Source: Agapetus fuscipes
Taxonomy: Eukaryota > Arthropoda > Insecta > Trichoptera > Glossosomatidae
Length of the DNA stretch: 64,000 bases
Assembly (NCBI GenBank): GCA_951799405.1
Contig: OX637351.1
Location: forward strand, 3,690,251-3,754,250
Direction of reading: 5' to 3'
Part shown: positions 8,391-18,958 of the stretch, one piece after another
How positions within the stretch are numbered: position 1 is the first letter of the stretch
How the letters are laid out: each line of letters begins with the position of its first letter
Position numbers and translations under genes: made by a program
The notes under the pieces: model-generated
Told to the model about the DNA's origin: nothing
The model's input: the letters and a program-made list of their open reading frames with translations, nothing else
The model's database searches: none

Positions 8391-11233
8391 ATCTGCAAAT
8401 TTACTACCAAAATGTTAGAGGTTTGAAGAGCAAGTTGCACTCGGTTCGCGTTAGATCTCCCACCCTTCAGTATGACATATTTGCTTTAACGGAGACCTGG
8501 CTAACGGACGATATTTATAGTTCAGAACTGGGCCTCAAAAATTTCAATATTTACCGTTGTGATCGATCTCCTTGTACAAGTACTAAATCACGCGGTGGTG
8601 GTGTACTGATCGCGGTTACGAAAAATATTAAGTCCAAAATGATCCTCTGTCGTAAAAAATCTGTCGAACTAATTTTTGTAATGCTTCTTACCGAACCTGT
8701 TTCCATTATTGCATGCGTGTACTTGCCCCCTAATTCTTCCGTTGAGCTTTACAATGATTTTGCATCTGAGGTTGAGCTCACAAGAAGTAAGTTCCCACAT
8801 TCCAAATTTTTGATAATGGGCGATTTTAATTTGCCTAACATATCATGGAATGAAGCTGATCCCTTGTTACCTAAATGCCATACTTCAAACTTCTCACTGG
8901 TGGAAACTACCATATTAAATCTTTGTAACTTTTTAAACTTTTTTCAAATTAATTTCACATTAAATGCTCGTAATCGTATTTTGGATCTAGTTTTTTGCAG
9001 TGATAATGCTGCTAAATCTATAGCATCATCTGATGTCCTTGTTCCCATTGACACATACCATCCACCTCTTTCTATCTCTCTTCCATCTAATGTACAACAT
9101 AAAAACCATAATACCACTAATATTGTAGACTTTTCTAAAGCTGATTTTGTTCATATGAATATATTTTTTCAGAGTGTTGACTTTTCTTTTGTAAATAATG
9201 ATGATATTGAAGTTGTAGTAAATAATCTGTACTCTATTCTATCTGAAGCGATTACTAAATTTGTACCTACTTTTAAGCTTAGTCCTTATTCTTGGAAATA
9301 TCCCAAATGGTTTAGTCATGATTTAATTGATCTCATAAAGGATAAGAAAGTGGCTCATCTGAAATATAAAATCTCAAATTCTTCTTCTGATTATCTAGAT
9401 TTTAAGAAATTACGTAATGATTGCAAAATTCTGTCCAAAAATTGTTATTTAAATTACATTTCCAACACTGAGCACTCTATTGTCCATAATGTAAAAAAAT
9501 TCTGGTCATATGCTAACTCTCTGAGGAAGGGCGATCTCGGTATACCACATAATGTTTTTTATGATGATGTGTCATCCGATGATGTTCAAGAAATTCCTAA
9601 CCTTTTTGCATCTTTCTTTAAAAGCGTTTATGATATTCATCCTGACTGTAATACGTTTGAATTTTCTTCACACATTGATTTACAACTGTCTAATTTGTCA
9701 TTTAGTGTAGTTGATGTCATCACAGAAATTCAATCAATGAAACCACTTACTAATTCTGGCCCTGATAATGTCCCAGCGGTAATGTTGAAAAACTGTGTAC
9801 ATAGCTTGTCTCAACCTCTGTGTGCGGTATTTAATTTGTCCATCGCGTCTGGATGTTTTCCCGCCCTTTGGAAGCAATCGTATCTTTCTCCAATATACAA
9901 GTCTGGTGATAGGAGTAACGTTAAAAACTATCGACCAATAAGTAAATTGTCAGCCATTCCGAAGCTACTTGAAAAGCTTGTACTTACTAAAATCCGATAT
10001 GTTGCAACCAGGTCTATTTCAGTCCATCAACATGGTTTTTTACCAAACCGATCAACTACTTCTAATTTAATGGTATTTGAAAATTTCCTTTCTAATGCTT
10101 TGTCTAGCCGAAAACAAGTTGACGTAATATACACTGATTTTTCAAAAGCGTTTGATCGGGTATCGCACACTATCCTTCTTAGTAAGCTACGCGGTATGGG
10201 GGTGTCTGGTAGTTTTCTGTCCTGGCTGCGAAACTACCTTATTGATAGATCTTTGATCGTCAGAATAGATAATAATAGCTCACACTCCTTCTCACCAACT
10301 AGTGGTGTCCCCCAGGGTTCGCATCTGGGCCCGCTACTTTTTCTCCTATTTATTGATGATATTACAAAGCAATTTCCTGACACAAATGTTCTCCTGTTTG
10401 CTGACGATATAAAAATTTTTAAAGCCATAGATAATGTGGCTGACTGTAATAGTCTCCAACTATCTTTGAATAATCTAGCAACCTGGTGTAATAAAAATGA
10501 ATTGCCATTAAATGTCTCGAAGTGTTTAGTAATGAATTTCTTCAGAATAAAAAATCCCATTATATATGACTATACACTTTTTTCAAACAGTCTTCGGGTG
10601 GTAACGGAGGTCACCGACTTGGGGGTTGTGTTTGACTGTGGATTATCTTTTAATTTACACATTGCTTCCATTTGTGCCAGGGCCATGAGAATGCTTGGTT
10701 TCATAAACCGCATCACCAAGGACTTTCAGGATACTGCCGCAATCAAAATTCTTTATACCACATTGGTTCGCAGTGTCTTGGAATATTGCTCGCCTGTTTG
10801 GTCCCCCCTCTACATGGTGCACGTAGACAATATAGAAAAGGTTCACTTAAAATTTTTGAAAATAGTTAATTTTAAACTCAAAATTCCCCTGTCACACTTC
10901 GACCCACTCTATTTAAATTCGATTCTAAATCTAAACTATTTGTCAGACAGACGTAAATTTATTGATTTAATCACCCTCTTCAAAATAAAACATGCTCTAA
11001 TTGATTGTCCTGCACTACTTAGTGAGTTAAATTTTTTTACTCCACGTTCAGGGACTAGACAATTAGTTTCTTACCGCCCTGCATTTACAAGCACTAACGC
11101 ACAAAGCAATAGTTGTATGCATCGCTTACAGCGCATTGGTAATGATTATGCCTCACTTGACTTGGTTCTGCATAATAATAATTACCATACCTATAACCAA
11201 GGTTTGAAAAAAATGTTTTTGGGACATCCATAA
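8387..11233 (+). CDS. LINE-J ORF2: endonuclease and reverse transcriptase
   Basis: An APE-type endonuclease comes first: YYQNVRGLKSK at the start, catalytic Glu in LTETWL, RGGGVLIAV, CVYLPP, GDFNLPN and a degenerate terminal DTYHPP. The RT follows with NYRPISKLSAIPKLLEKLV, HGFLPNRST, TDFSKAFDRVSH (catalytic Asp), GVPQGSHLGPLLF and LLFADD (catalytic Asp pair), then a C-terminal region with LEYCSPVWSP. It makes cDNA by target-primed reverse transcription. No in-frame ATG lies upstream of the endonuclease motif; the frame is open back into the end of ORF1, so 8387 (after the -1 slip) is the inferred start. A non-ATG start at 8423 would remove the conserved QNVRGL. No internal stops. Confidence 0.92.
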   Translation, partial: LNLQIYYQNVRGLKSKLHSVRVRSPTLQYDIFALTETWLTDDIYSSELGLKNFNIYRCDRSPCTSTKSRGGGVLIAVTKNIKSKMILCRKKSVELIFVMLLTEPVSIIACVYLPPNSSVELYNDFASEVELTRSKFPHSKFLIMGDFNLPNISWNEADPLLPKCHTSNFSLVETTILNLCNFLNFFQINFTLNARNRILDLVFCSDNAAKSIASSDVLVPIDTYHPPLSISLPSNVQHKNHNTTNIVDFSKADFVHMNIFFQSVDFSFVNNDDIEVVVNNLYSILSEAITKFVPTFKLSPYSWKYPKWFSHDLIDLIKDKKVAHLKYKISNSSSDYLDFKKLRNDCKILSKNCYLNYISNTEHSIVHNVKKFWSYANSLRKGDLGIPHNVFYDDVSSDDVQEIPNLFASFFKSVYDIHPDCNTFEFSSHIDLQLSNLSFSVVDVITEIQSMKPLTNSGPDNVPAVMLKNCVHSLSQPLCAVFNLSIASGCFPALWKQSYLSPIYKSGDRSNVKNYRPISKLSAIPKLLEKLVLTKIRYVATRSISVHQHGFLPNRSTTSNLMVFENFLSNALSSRKQVDVIYTDFSKAFDRVSHTILLSKLRGMGVSGSFLSWLRNYLIDRSLIVRIDNNSSHSFSPTSGVPQGSHLGPLLFLLFIDDITKQFPDTNVLLFADDIKIFKAIDNVADCNSLQLSLNNLATWCNKNELPLNVSKCLVMNFFRIKNPIIYDYTLFSNSLRVVTEVTDLGVVFDCGLSFNLHIASICARAMRMLGFINRITKDFQDTAAIKILYTTLVRSVLEYCSPVWSPLYMVHVDNIEKVHLKFLKIVNFKLKIPLSHFDPLYLNSILNLNYLSDRRKFIDLITLFKIKHALIDCPALLSELNFFTPRSGTRQLVSYRPAFTSTNAQSNSCMHRLQRIGNDYASLDLVLHNNNYHTYNQGLKKMFLGHP

Positions 11234-11607
11234 TATATAATAAATTATATTGTTTTAGATTGTTATTATATGAACGATGTCTGCCTGGTGAATTTCTTTA
11301 TTAGTGATATTTGAATGGTATCTGAAGTTTTTATTTTTAATTTTTTGCTATTTTTTAATTTTTATTGTTTGTATTTAGTTTACAGTTTAAGGTTTTTTAG
11401 TATTTTTATAGTTTTCTTATTTTCAAGTTTATATAGAGTTTTACTTTTATTTTCTTACTGTATTTTTTGTTTATTTGTAAAAGACAAAAACTGTTTTTGA
11501 TTTAATTATGTACTTATTTTGTTAAAGGCTTACGCCGTAAATAAATAAATAAATAAATAAATAAATATCTTTGCAGCTTAGATTAGATTAGATTAGATTA
11601 GATTAGT
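11234..11607 (+). repeat. LINE-J 3' UTR, (AAAT)n tail, then resumed 260-bp repeat end
   Basis: A T-rich 3' UTR ends in GTTAAAGGCTTACGCCGT, a GGC/GCC hairpin, followed by six AAAT units (to about 11565). From 11567 TATCTTTGCAGCTTAGATTAG plus further TTAGA units complete the interrupted repeat. Confidence 0.85.
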
Positions 11608-11832
11608 TCTAGCATAATGTAGATAGTGTAAATTTGCAATTGACGCAACTGAAATGTGAAGACATGCTGTGCATGTAAAGACACACCACACTCTGAAGTC
11701 ATGCTTGACGGCAGTCCCGGGGTGTGGCAAGATGCAGAGGGGGGGTTTTAGTGAGTAAAAATCTCACATATCCCGCCGGCGGAAACAATGGCAGGAATCT
11801 TTTGAAGATTTTCCCCTCTTCAAAAAAAAAAA

Positions 11833-11930
11833 GCCTTACAGCAACTGGGTCTTGCTTGAGAATTGGCGCTTTTGAGATGTGATACACACAAAAACAGCGC
11901 TCACCAAATAAGTCATCCTAATATTATTTT
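11833..11930 (+). repeat. SINE-T1 3' fragment
   Basis: GCCTTACAGCAACTGGGTCT to the 3' end ACAGCGCTCACCAAATAAG with a short (ATT) tail. The preceding 200 bases hold nothing I recognise. Confidence 0.75.
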
Positions 11931-12164
11931 TATTTACGTGTCAAAATATTTTGTGTACTGCTACTTTCGAATGAAATATTTCCCATTACTGTCGTCCGGT
12001 AAGAAATGGTAAAACTTTTCCGGCCAGGGGCTTCAATTAGTCTTTGATTAAATATTCAAATTGTGTGCCGGACGCTTCATCTGATATCCACCAGAGGTTT
12101 ACTATTCCCTAATGTGAGCCATACACGCTGTGGGTACATTCCCAAACACGTGTCGAAAATTAAA

Positions 12165-12375
12165 CAAGGTTTCATAGAAATACATCTAGAAAAATAGTGT
12201 GATAATTTTAATCAAACTACAATTAATTTTTCAAGATTTATTTTGCACAATGTACTGATTTCTACCTCTTGGCTTATCGACTCCACGGTTCAATGTTTTA
12301 ATCGACTCTGGTCTCTCACACGTGCGGTCCAAATATATAGAATCTAAACGGAAGCCTCTCGCAAAAAAATACATA
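12165..12375 (-). repeat. LTR-like fragment (same family as 2.5 and 14.3 kb)
   Basis: Shares TATCGACTCCACGGTTCAAT, AAATATATAGAATCTAAACG and the CTCTCGCA end with the other copies. Confidence 0.45.
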
Positions 12376-12569
12376 TTCGTATTCCGACTCAAACCGAAAC
12401 AATATTATTCCTTTATTCGTATTCTAATCCATTTCTAAATTTTCACATCGTCATAAATTTACTGGATTCTCTTTTAATTACACTGCAATTAATTTACACA
12501 ATTTGGTTCACAATTTACATACAAAAATTAAATTTAAATTAAATTTAATTAAATTTTTTTAATTAAAAA

Positions 12570-13844
12570 ATTCCTAAATTATTAGAAAAATTGATTCTAT
12601 CTAAAATCGCTTTCTTAATCATTGGATCTCTTTCGTCACAACAACATGGCTTCTTACCCAAGCGATCTACTCTATCTAACCTTTTGATTTATGAGAATTA
12701 CATATCTAAAGCTCTGTCTAATCGTCGGCAAGTCGATGTGATATATACAGACTTTTCAAAGGCCTTCGACAAAGTCAGTCATAGAATTTTATTATCGAAA
12801 CTACAAAACATGGGTATAATGGGCAAATTTCTGTCGTGGATACAGAGTTACCTTACTGATCGCTCATTAAGTGTCAAAATCAATAATCATACATCCTCAT
12901 CATTTCAACCTCTAAGTGGTGTCCCTCAGGGTTCGCATCTTGGCCCATTGCTTTTCCTCGTATTCATCAATGACATTGTCGAAATTTTTAATGACTGCGA
13001 GATCCTTTTATTTGCCGACGATATGAAGATTTTCAAGACTGTTTATAGTGATATGGATTGTCTTGCCATTCAGAACTCTCTGAGTCGTTTGTCCAATTGG
13101 TGTGTAATCAATAAATTGCCATTGAATGTCTCAAAATGTAAATCAATGAGATTTTACAGAATCGCCAACCCTATTAATTTTACATACTCAATCAATAACA
13201 TTGACCTCAATGCGGTTTCCGAGATTTCAGACTTAGGTATTGTTTTTGATCGTAAGCTTTCCTTTGTCCCTCATATCAATTCGGCGTGCGCCAAAAGCAT
13301 GAAAATGCTAGGCTTCGTATCCCGCTCAACTAAGGACTTCACCAACATATTCACTATAAAGCTCTTATACACATCATTGGTTAGAAACATTTTAGAATAC
13401 TGCTCCCCTGTCTGGAATCCCTATTTTTCTGTACATATTGACAGTATTGAACGTATACACTTAAAATTTCTGAAACTAATCAATTTCAAACTCCATATTC
13501 CCTCAACTGATTTTAACCGCTCCCAACTTAATTCCTACTTGGGCCTTATTAATCTTTCAGAGAGACGAATAATGTTTGACTTAATTGCCCTTTTTAAAAT
13601 TGTCAATTCGTTGATTGATTCCCCAATTTTACTGGAACAAGTAAACTTTTTCGTTAGTAAAACATTAACCCGCCAAAAACATTTATATCACCCTGTTGCT
13701 GCCAGTACCACATATTATTACAATAGTGCAATGACTCGACTCCAACGTGCCGGGAATACATATACTCACATAAATGATTATCACTATGACCTTGTAAGTT
13801 ATAAGTTGGCCTTGAAATATTATTTTTTGCTCAAGTCTAATTAA
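12570..13844 (+). pseudogene. LINE-J-related LINE, 5'-truncated RT (417 aa open)
   Basis: Homology starts at about IPKLLEKL (12570) and continues through HGFLPKRST, TDFSKAFDKVSH, GVPQGSHLGPLLFLVF and LLFADD (about residue 143 counted from the ATG at 12591) to the same C-terminus as LINE-J, ending KYYFLLKSN. Protein similarity to LINE-J is clear but far from identical, so this is a sister family. The endonuclease and ORF1 are missing. The remaining frame has no stops, so the truncation probably happened on insertion. Confidence 0.88.
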
Positions 13845-14255
13845 GTCACCTGAATTGTTCTTCTCTTTCTTTCTTCTCTTTGTCTCACATGAAATATTTA
13901 TTGTATTAGCCTGTTAAAGCCGTCATAAAATGATAATAAATAAATAGGTACTAAATTTACTTTATTCCTATCTCTATTACTGTAGTACATACTCGATTTT
14001 ATTTGCTACTCTCTGCATTATATTTTAACTTTTAACCTTGCCTGTTGTCATTTCTTTGTTTACTTTATTATGTACTTAATGTTTTTTTATACTTTTTTCA
14101 TATGTTTGTAATATTGCACCCTCAACTGTATTGGTTAACTTATATGATTATTTCTTTTTACTTGAATGTGTATTTAATGTTTTTATTTTATATTTGTATG
14201 CATGTTAAAGGCACATAGTGCCGTCAATAAATAAATAAATAAATAAATAAATAAA
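13845..14255 (+). repeat. 3' UTR of the truncated LINE with (AAAT)n tail
   Basis: Ends with GTTAAAGGCACATAGTGCCG, a GGCAC/GTGCC hairpin, then TCAATAAATAAATAAAT. An inner GTTAAAGCCGTCATAAAATG with AATAAATAAATA at 13913-13947 looks like a second, earlier 3' end. Confidence 0.75.
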
Positions 14256-14261
14256 AATTGA

Positions 14262-14560
14262 TTTCCAGCACTGGCTTTCTAACTTCACGGCTGAATGTTT
14301 AATGGACACTGGCTGCTGCCCTATTGCAGTCCTCTTATATAGGTGCAACAGAGATCTTTCTTGCATATTCTAGATCATTCTTAGATCTCTCGCTCACACC
14401 AGAACGTCATTCTACGCTGCACTACCACCATCATGGACTACTCATGTTTAGGTGCGCGTAGGTACTTTTGTTTCGTAGTTTGTAACACTATCATCATCAT
14501 ACTAGTGCTAGACTGTTTTATGTATGCATGTACAGTCGCTAGTACTCCAAGTATGTAACA
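14262..14560 (-). repeat. LTR copy (5' end TGTTACATACTTGG)
   Basis: On the minus strand it begins TGTTACATACTTGGAGTACT and shares GTTCTGGTGTGAGCGAGA and GCACCTATATAAGAGGAC (TATA box) with the solo LTR at 52372-52718. The 3' end is missing. Confidence 0.6.
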
Positions 14561-14726
14561 ATTTCAATAAAATCCATTACTTTTTTTGGAGTATCGTATA
14601 GGCGTTAGTGTTGGTAAGGTTGCAGTTGATCCTATTGGTGTTGTGTTCCCTTTGTTTTGAGACACTGAGGGGAAGTGGCGATTGATATTGATTTTAAATA
14701 GACCCAGATAAAATTGGGGTGGGAAC

Positions 14727-14872
14727 CAGTGACGGCTCGTCGATTTTTTATCGAGCAGTGCATTTTTATACTAACCGTCATTAATCACCCCCCTAAAATT
14801 TGTAAGTATTGGATCATGGCATTATTACTGGGGGTGCAATGCACCGATGCACCTTACCTGGAGCCGTCAATG
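14727..14872. mobile_element. hAT MITE with exact 8-bp TSD
   Basis: Termini CAGTGACGGCTC and GAGCCGTCAATG are near-perfect inverted repeats of the hAT CAGTGNCGG type. GTGGGAAC is duplicated exactly at 14719-14726 and 14873-14880. At 146 bp it has no coding capacity. Confidence 0.9.
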
Positions 14873-15045
14873 GTGGGAACACAGATACCGGTAACTTATT
14901 CCATAAACAGGAAGTTTGGCAGAGAAATGAGTCGCGAAACCGCCAAGTGCTCATAGTATTGATGTCGACTGTAAATGGATGAATGCAAGTCCTTCTACGA
15001 GTTCTTCTCATTATAACGAGAGGAGGAGTACTTAAACGAAACTAA

Positions 15046-15531
15046 ACTACACATAAAGTGTAACTTCTTGCCTGCGTTATCCCCGAAGAGATCGTATGTG
15101 ACGATTCGGGATCTATTTATTTTTACGGGTAAATGGGCCGGCCTCACACCAAGCACTTTCAGTTGAAGTGGGGGTTTCCCAGCTCCCGGGAGGGCCAGTT
15201 CTCATTTATTGTGAAGGCTGAGTAAACCTTGAGATCGAACCCTTGCTCTCGGCATGGAATGCAAGCATTCTTCCAATTGAGCTATCGACCTTTTTACGAG
15301 CTTGGTCGTCGTCGCTACAAAGCGCCAATTCTCAAGCAAGACCCAGTTTCTGTAAAGCTGGATGTAGGTACCTTTGGTGACCGGTCATTGGTATAGTTTT
15401 ATGAATTTTTTCAACCCAGCGAAGAGCAAATTTGAAAATATAAATTGTATATTTTTTGTGCTCCGCCGGGATTCGAACCCACAACCTTCCATTCAGAGTC
15501 CGAAGTGTTACCACTAAACTACGGACTGGTC
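15046..15531 (-). repeat. SINE-T1/SINE-T2 dimer
   Basis: On the minus strand T1 comes first: tRNA-like head with TAGTTTAGTGGTAACACTTC (A box) and GGTTCGAATCCCGGCGGAGC (B box), then body to GCGACGACGACCAAGCTCG. T2 follows with GGTCGATAGCTCAATTGG and GGGTTCGATCTCAAAGGTTT. The jump from GGTTCGATC to TTTACTCAGCC marks an internal deletion that is also present in the dimer at 43785-44247. Confidence 0.88.
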
Positions 15532-15539
15532 CAGGGATG

Positions 15540-16640
15540 TAGATATTTCATCAGAACAGAAGCCTTGAGAGTAACGTCAAGATAAAAATGATACAAAACA
15601 ATATACCAGCTGCTCCTGGTTTCATATTATTTTTTTCTTCAACATTATCACAGATTTCCATTTAGAAGAAAAGAAAATATTCAACATTACATTTGCATCA
15701 CTTGCTTATTATGAAAAGTAAGACAAAACCATGATACTCGCACATTTTATAAAAAAAAAAGGGTATTATTAACATTATTTGTGTATTTGAAAAAAGGACA
15801 GAAAAACCCTTCGACAGACTCTCTTTTGTTTCTCTTTTGTTGAGGCTTGTATAAAAATAGAAAAGAAAAGTGTCTCAATCCTTTGTAAAAAGAGTCAAAA
15901 TTAAAAAAATACAGAAAAAAGAAAACAACATTAAAAGTGCATAAAAATAAAGCAGTGCTTTAAAAATAAAACAGTTGAAAAAAAATAATTATTTTAACTT
16001 GAACAAAAATAGGAATGGTTAATTAATGTATGTTAAAATTGACTCACATTAATCAGGAACCGGCTCTGGAACGCACTATTTTTGTACGCACTAGAAACAA
16101 TAAATAAATTTACATTTATTGTGTCAGCTCAAGCTGCCGGCCGCTTCTCCAATCTTGGCTTACACATGACACATGATTTAGACTTTTTTTTAGTTTATTT
16201 ACTATTATTTTTAAAAAACCCCGTTCACTTTTTGACATTATTCGAAAACTCACTGACTTTTTAAATTTAATAATCTACGGAAGAGTAAGAATTTTTAAAG
16301 ATCGTCACTTTGAAAACAATAATTTTGAATTCCTTTCTACTCCATCTTTAAGCTCTCAAAATGTTTACAGGTTTTCCAATTTTTTTTTTTTAAATTGCAT
16401 TGCTTTACGTGCTCTGTAAACTTTTTTTCGGATTTATCTTTACTATACACAATATTATATTAATATATTACAATATTATTTTTTTCTTGATAATATCGCA
16501 ATTATTGCATTATTCATCATTCACATCCTTTATTTATTTTAAAAGATAACCAAAACACCATATTCCACAACTAAAAAATCTGGTATAAAAAAACACATAT
16601 ATTTTTTTTAAGAATTTCAATGAAAAAACGCACTGAATTT
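15540..16640. other. 1.1 kb AT-rich stretch, nothing recognised
   Basis: Low-complexity A/T runs without repeat ends or coding sequence; the 60-codon frame at 16082-16264 has no recognisable content. Confidence 0.5.
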
Positions 16641-16644
16641 AAAT

Positions 16645-17021
16645 CTGTACCTTAGAGCATAAACAACGGAAGTCCATTTTTTGCGTTTTTGAGTTAATCA
16701 TGCAAAAATTATTATAATTAGCTGTTCTATAAGTGGTAAAAATATTGGAGTTCTTGGACTCATAGTTACTAAGATATCAAGTGTAATAAATATGGGATGC
16801 ACATAAAAGTGCGAGCATAAACCACGGAAGTTCCACATACGTTGTTCACATTAAATAAATATCGATAAAAGAATATAAACAGTGTTTACAGATCAAAAAT
16901 ATCTCGTCTAGTTTAGAAGTTACGATGGTTTAAAAAAGAGCACATTTTCACTAAAACTCGTCTCATGCACATTTTACTAAATGTGACTACTGTTGTTTAT
17001 GCTCTAAGCCCTAAGGTACAG
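16645..17021. mobile_element. MITE with 4-bp duplication AAAT
   Basis: CTGTACCTTAGAGCATAAAC at the left is mirrored by GCTCTAAG...CTAAGGTACAG at the right, with AAAT on both outer sides. A third partial repeat of the arm, GAGCATAAACCACGGAAGTT, lies inside at about 16813. About 377 bp, non-coding. Superfamily not assigned. Confidence 0.7.
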
Positions 17022-17330
17022 AAATTACAACACTAGGACACAAAAGAGCTGTTGAGCGGACAGCTGCAGGGCACGCACTGTCATTAGAAAGTTTATCGTG
17101 CACTTTATATACTACTTTTGCACTACGACTTTCTCTTTTTCGATTGTCGCCGGAGTTTGGTGGAAGCGGGCAATTTATAGATGAGAAGATTTTTCTCTGT
17201 AATGAAAAGAAACGCTTATTACATTTTTTGCAATCAATTAAATATTCTAATAATCATAAGAATAAGATAATAGCAATAAATATAAAAATAAGATTTCAGT
17301 AAAAGGTTAATACTTAATGCACATGCACTT

Positions 17331-17584
17331 CTAAATCTAAATCTAAGTTGCAAAGATATGTATCTTTTGAAATTCTTATTAAATGCATTCCCACATGCAG
17401 ACACGCATAATTTCGCGCTTACACATGCCGCATGTGGACCTACAATATAAAAAACCCAATCGCAAATGAACATAAGCCCTGCAACTCTTGCCGACCTTCC
17501 TTGAAACAGGGGTGACATTGGCAAAGTGAACCATTTTTTACAGTATGGGTGGTCAGCCTCATACCAACCTATAAGTCAAGGAAT
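17331..17584 (-). repeat. 260-bp repeat, subfamily B, near-complete
   Basis: Starts with TCTAAATCTAAATCTAAG (the TTTAGA-type tail) and ends AACCTATAAGTCAAGGAAT. Confidence 0.9.
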
Positions 17585-17604
17585 ACAAATAATTAATTAC
17601 ATTT

Positions 17605-17690
17605 ACCTGTTTCTGGCCAGGCAGAATAGGTAAATGAATTGCATTCCTCTTCACAATTTTTTTTTTAATTAAAAAAAAATTATTATAAAA
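17605..17690 (-). repeat. Low-copy repeat shared with 25.7 and 47.8 kb
   Basis: The block TTCTGGCCAGGCAGAATAGG...GAATTGCATTCCTCTTC recurs at 25665-25720 (opposite strand) and 47750-47840. Confidence 0.5.
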
Positions 17691-18294
17691 AAAAAGATTC
17701 AGAAAATATATAACAACTGTATTAAATTTCTTCATATTATTGTAATCCTAATATTATGTCACTGTTTGCTTACAAATAAAAGTGAACATTCAAATGAACC
17801 CAATTTCTTTTGGATATTTGTTTCATAACCACAATTTTAACTCACATATACAAAATTTGAATGACGAAATGTGATATGCGAGAATTAGTTCATCATTGAT
17901 CGTAGCGCCACAAGAGTCGTTGGCTACGACATCAATGAAACGTTGAGAATAATTTAAATTCTCCTACAACGGATCGTCAGATATGCAAAGAGGTTCTTGA
18001 AATTTAATTTGGAGACATGTCAAAAGACTGTAATTCCAGTCGAAAAACAATCATGTAAACTATGGGTCGGCAACCTGCGGCCCGCGGGCCGCATGCGGCC
18101 CTTGGGGCGTCTTGGTGCGGCCCGCAAGATATTCGCCGCAACGCACCACGTGCCGGGCGATATCATACACATACACAATGGAGTGAAAAAAAAAACAATA
18201 AATGTCATAAAAATGGACAAAAAGAATTTTATTTTTATAACTAAAATATTAATATACAAATACCTATTTTAGGTAATGACATGTGATCCAAGCG

Positions 18295-18472
18295 TAGGGG
18301 CGGGTGGTAGAATCAATAGTGAATTTCATTTGTAGTTCGTATGAATATTTATTAATGCTCACGATGCATGCCTCACAAGAGGACCCCAGGGGGCGCGGCA
18401 GGGGGAGGGGGGGGGGGGGGGGGGTTAGTCAGCATTTGCTGAAATGCTGCCCGTTAGATCCGCCACTGCTCA
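18295..18472. mobile_element. Possible second hAT MITE nested inside
   Basis: GTTAGATCCGCCACTG at the right has the form of a hAT terminus; the left candidate TAGGGGCGGGTGG matches it partly. Outer octamers TCCAAGCG and CTCAAGTG agree at 5 of 8 positions, all differences being transitions. Confidence 0.35.
18407..18424 (+). repeat. Poly-G tract (18 bases)
   Basis: Uninterrupted run; G-quadruplex candidate. Confidence 0.9.
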
Positions 18473-18656
18473 AGTGCGGCCCGCACTAAATCCCACGTAA
18501 AATATTTGACCCTTATACAACAAAAGGTTGCCGACCCCTGATGTAAACTATTTGGAGTAGGTATGTGTATTTACATAGTGAAAAATCATTTTTAGAGAAG
18601 TGTAAGTATACATATTGTAATTATTTGTCTATTTAAAAAATGTCATTTGTTGAGTA

Positions 18657-18908
18657 TGTTCCTTGACTTATAGGTTGGTATGCGGCTGACCACCCATGCT
18701 GTAGAAAATAGTTCACTTTTCCAATGTCCCCCCTGTTTCAGGGAAGGTCGGCAGGAGTTGCAGGGTGTACGTCCATTTGAGATTTGGTTTTTATGTTGTA
18801 GGTTCACATGCGGCATGCGCAAGCGCGAACTTGTACGTGTCTGCTTGTGAGAATGCATGTAATGTGAATCCCCAATGTTACATATCTTTGCAACTTAGAT
18901 TAGATTAG
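18657..18908 (+). repeat. 260-bp repeat, subfamily A, near-complete
   Basis: GTTCCTTGACTTATAGG to CAACTTAGATTAGATTAGAG, preceded by a trace of LINE-R 3' UTR. Confidence 0.9.
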
Positions 18909-18958
18909 AGTCCTTGACAATGACGTCAGTCGAAAGTACTTGAATTAATTATAAATAC

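Larger units (their letters stand above)
7181..11570 (+). mobile_element. LINE-J: full-length CR1/Jockey-type non-LTR retrotransposon
   Basis: About 4.4 kb containing a 5' UTR (7181-7739), ORF1, ORF2 and a 3' UTR ending in a small hairpin and (AAAT)n. It splits the 260-bp repeat whose halves lie at 6956-7180 and 11567-11607; only ATAT is shared at the two junctions. Both ORFs are open, so the copy may be recent. ORF2 motifs place it in the CR1/Jockey group; I cannot name the clade more exactly. Confidence 0.9.
18061..18540. mobile_element. hAT-type element with exact 8-bp TSD
   Basis: Ends TATGGGTCGGCAACCTGCGG and AAAGGTTGCCGACCCCTG are inverted repeats, and ATGTAAAC is duplicated exactly at 18053-18060 and 18541-18548. 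The interior is unusually rich in GCGGCCCGC and carries an 18-base poly-G run. No transposase. Short frames inside are not coding. Confidence 0.88.

Noticed and set aside
8412..8414. ATG at 8412 as the start of LINE-J ORF2
   Set aside because: It is in a different frame from ORF2 and is followed at once by a stop (ATG TTA GAG GTT TGA).
11576..11607. TTAGATTAGATTAGA tracts as telomere-like repeats
   Set aside because: The unit is not the insect TTAGG, and the tracts are always the tails of 260-bp repeats.
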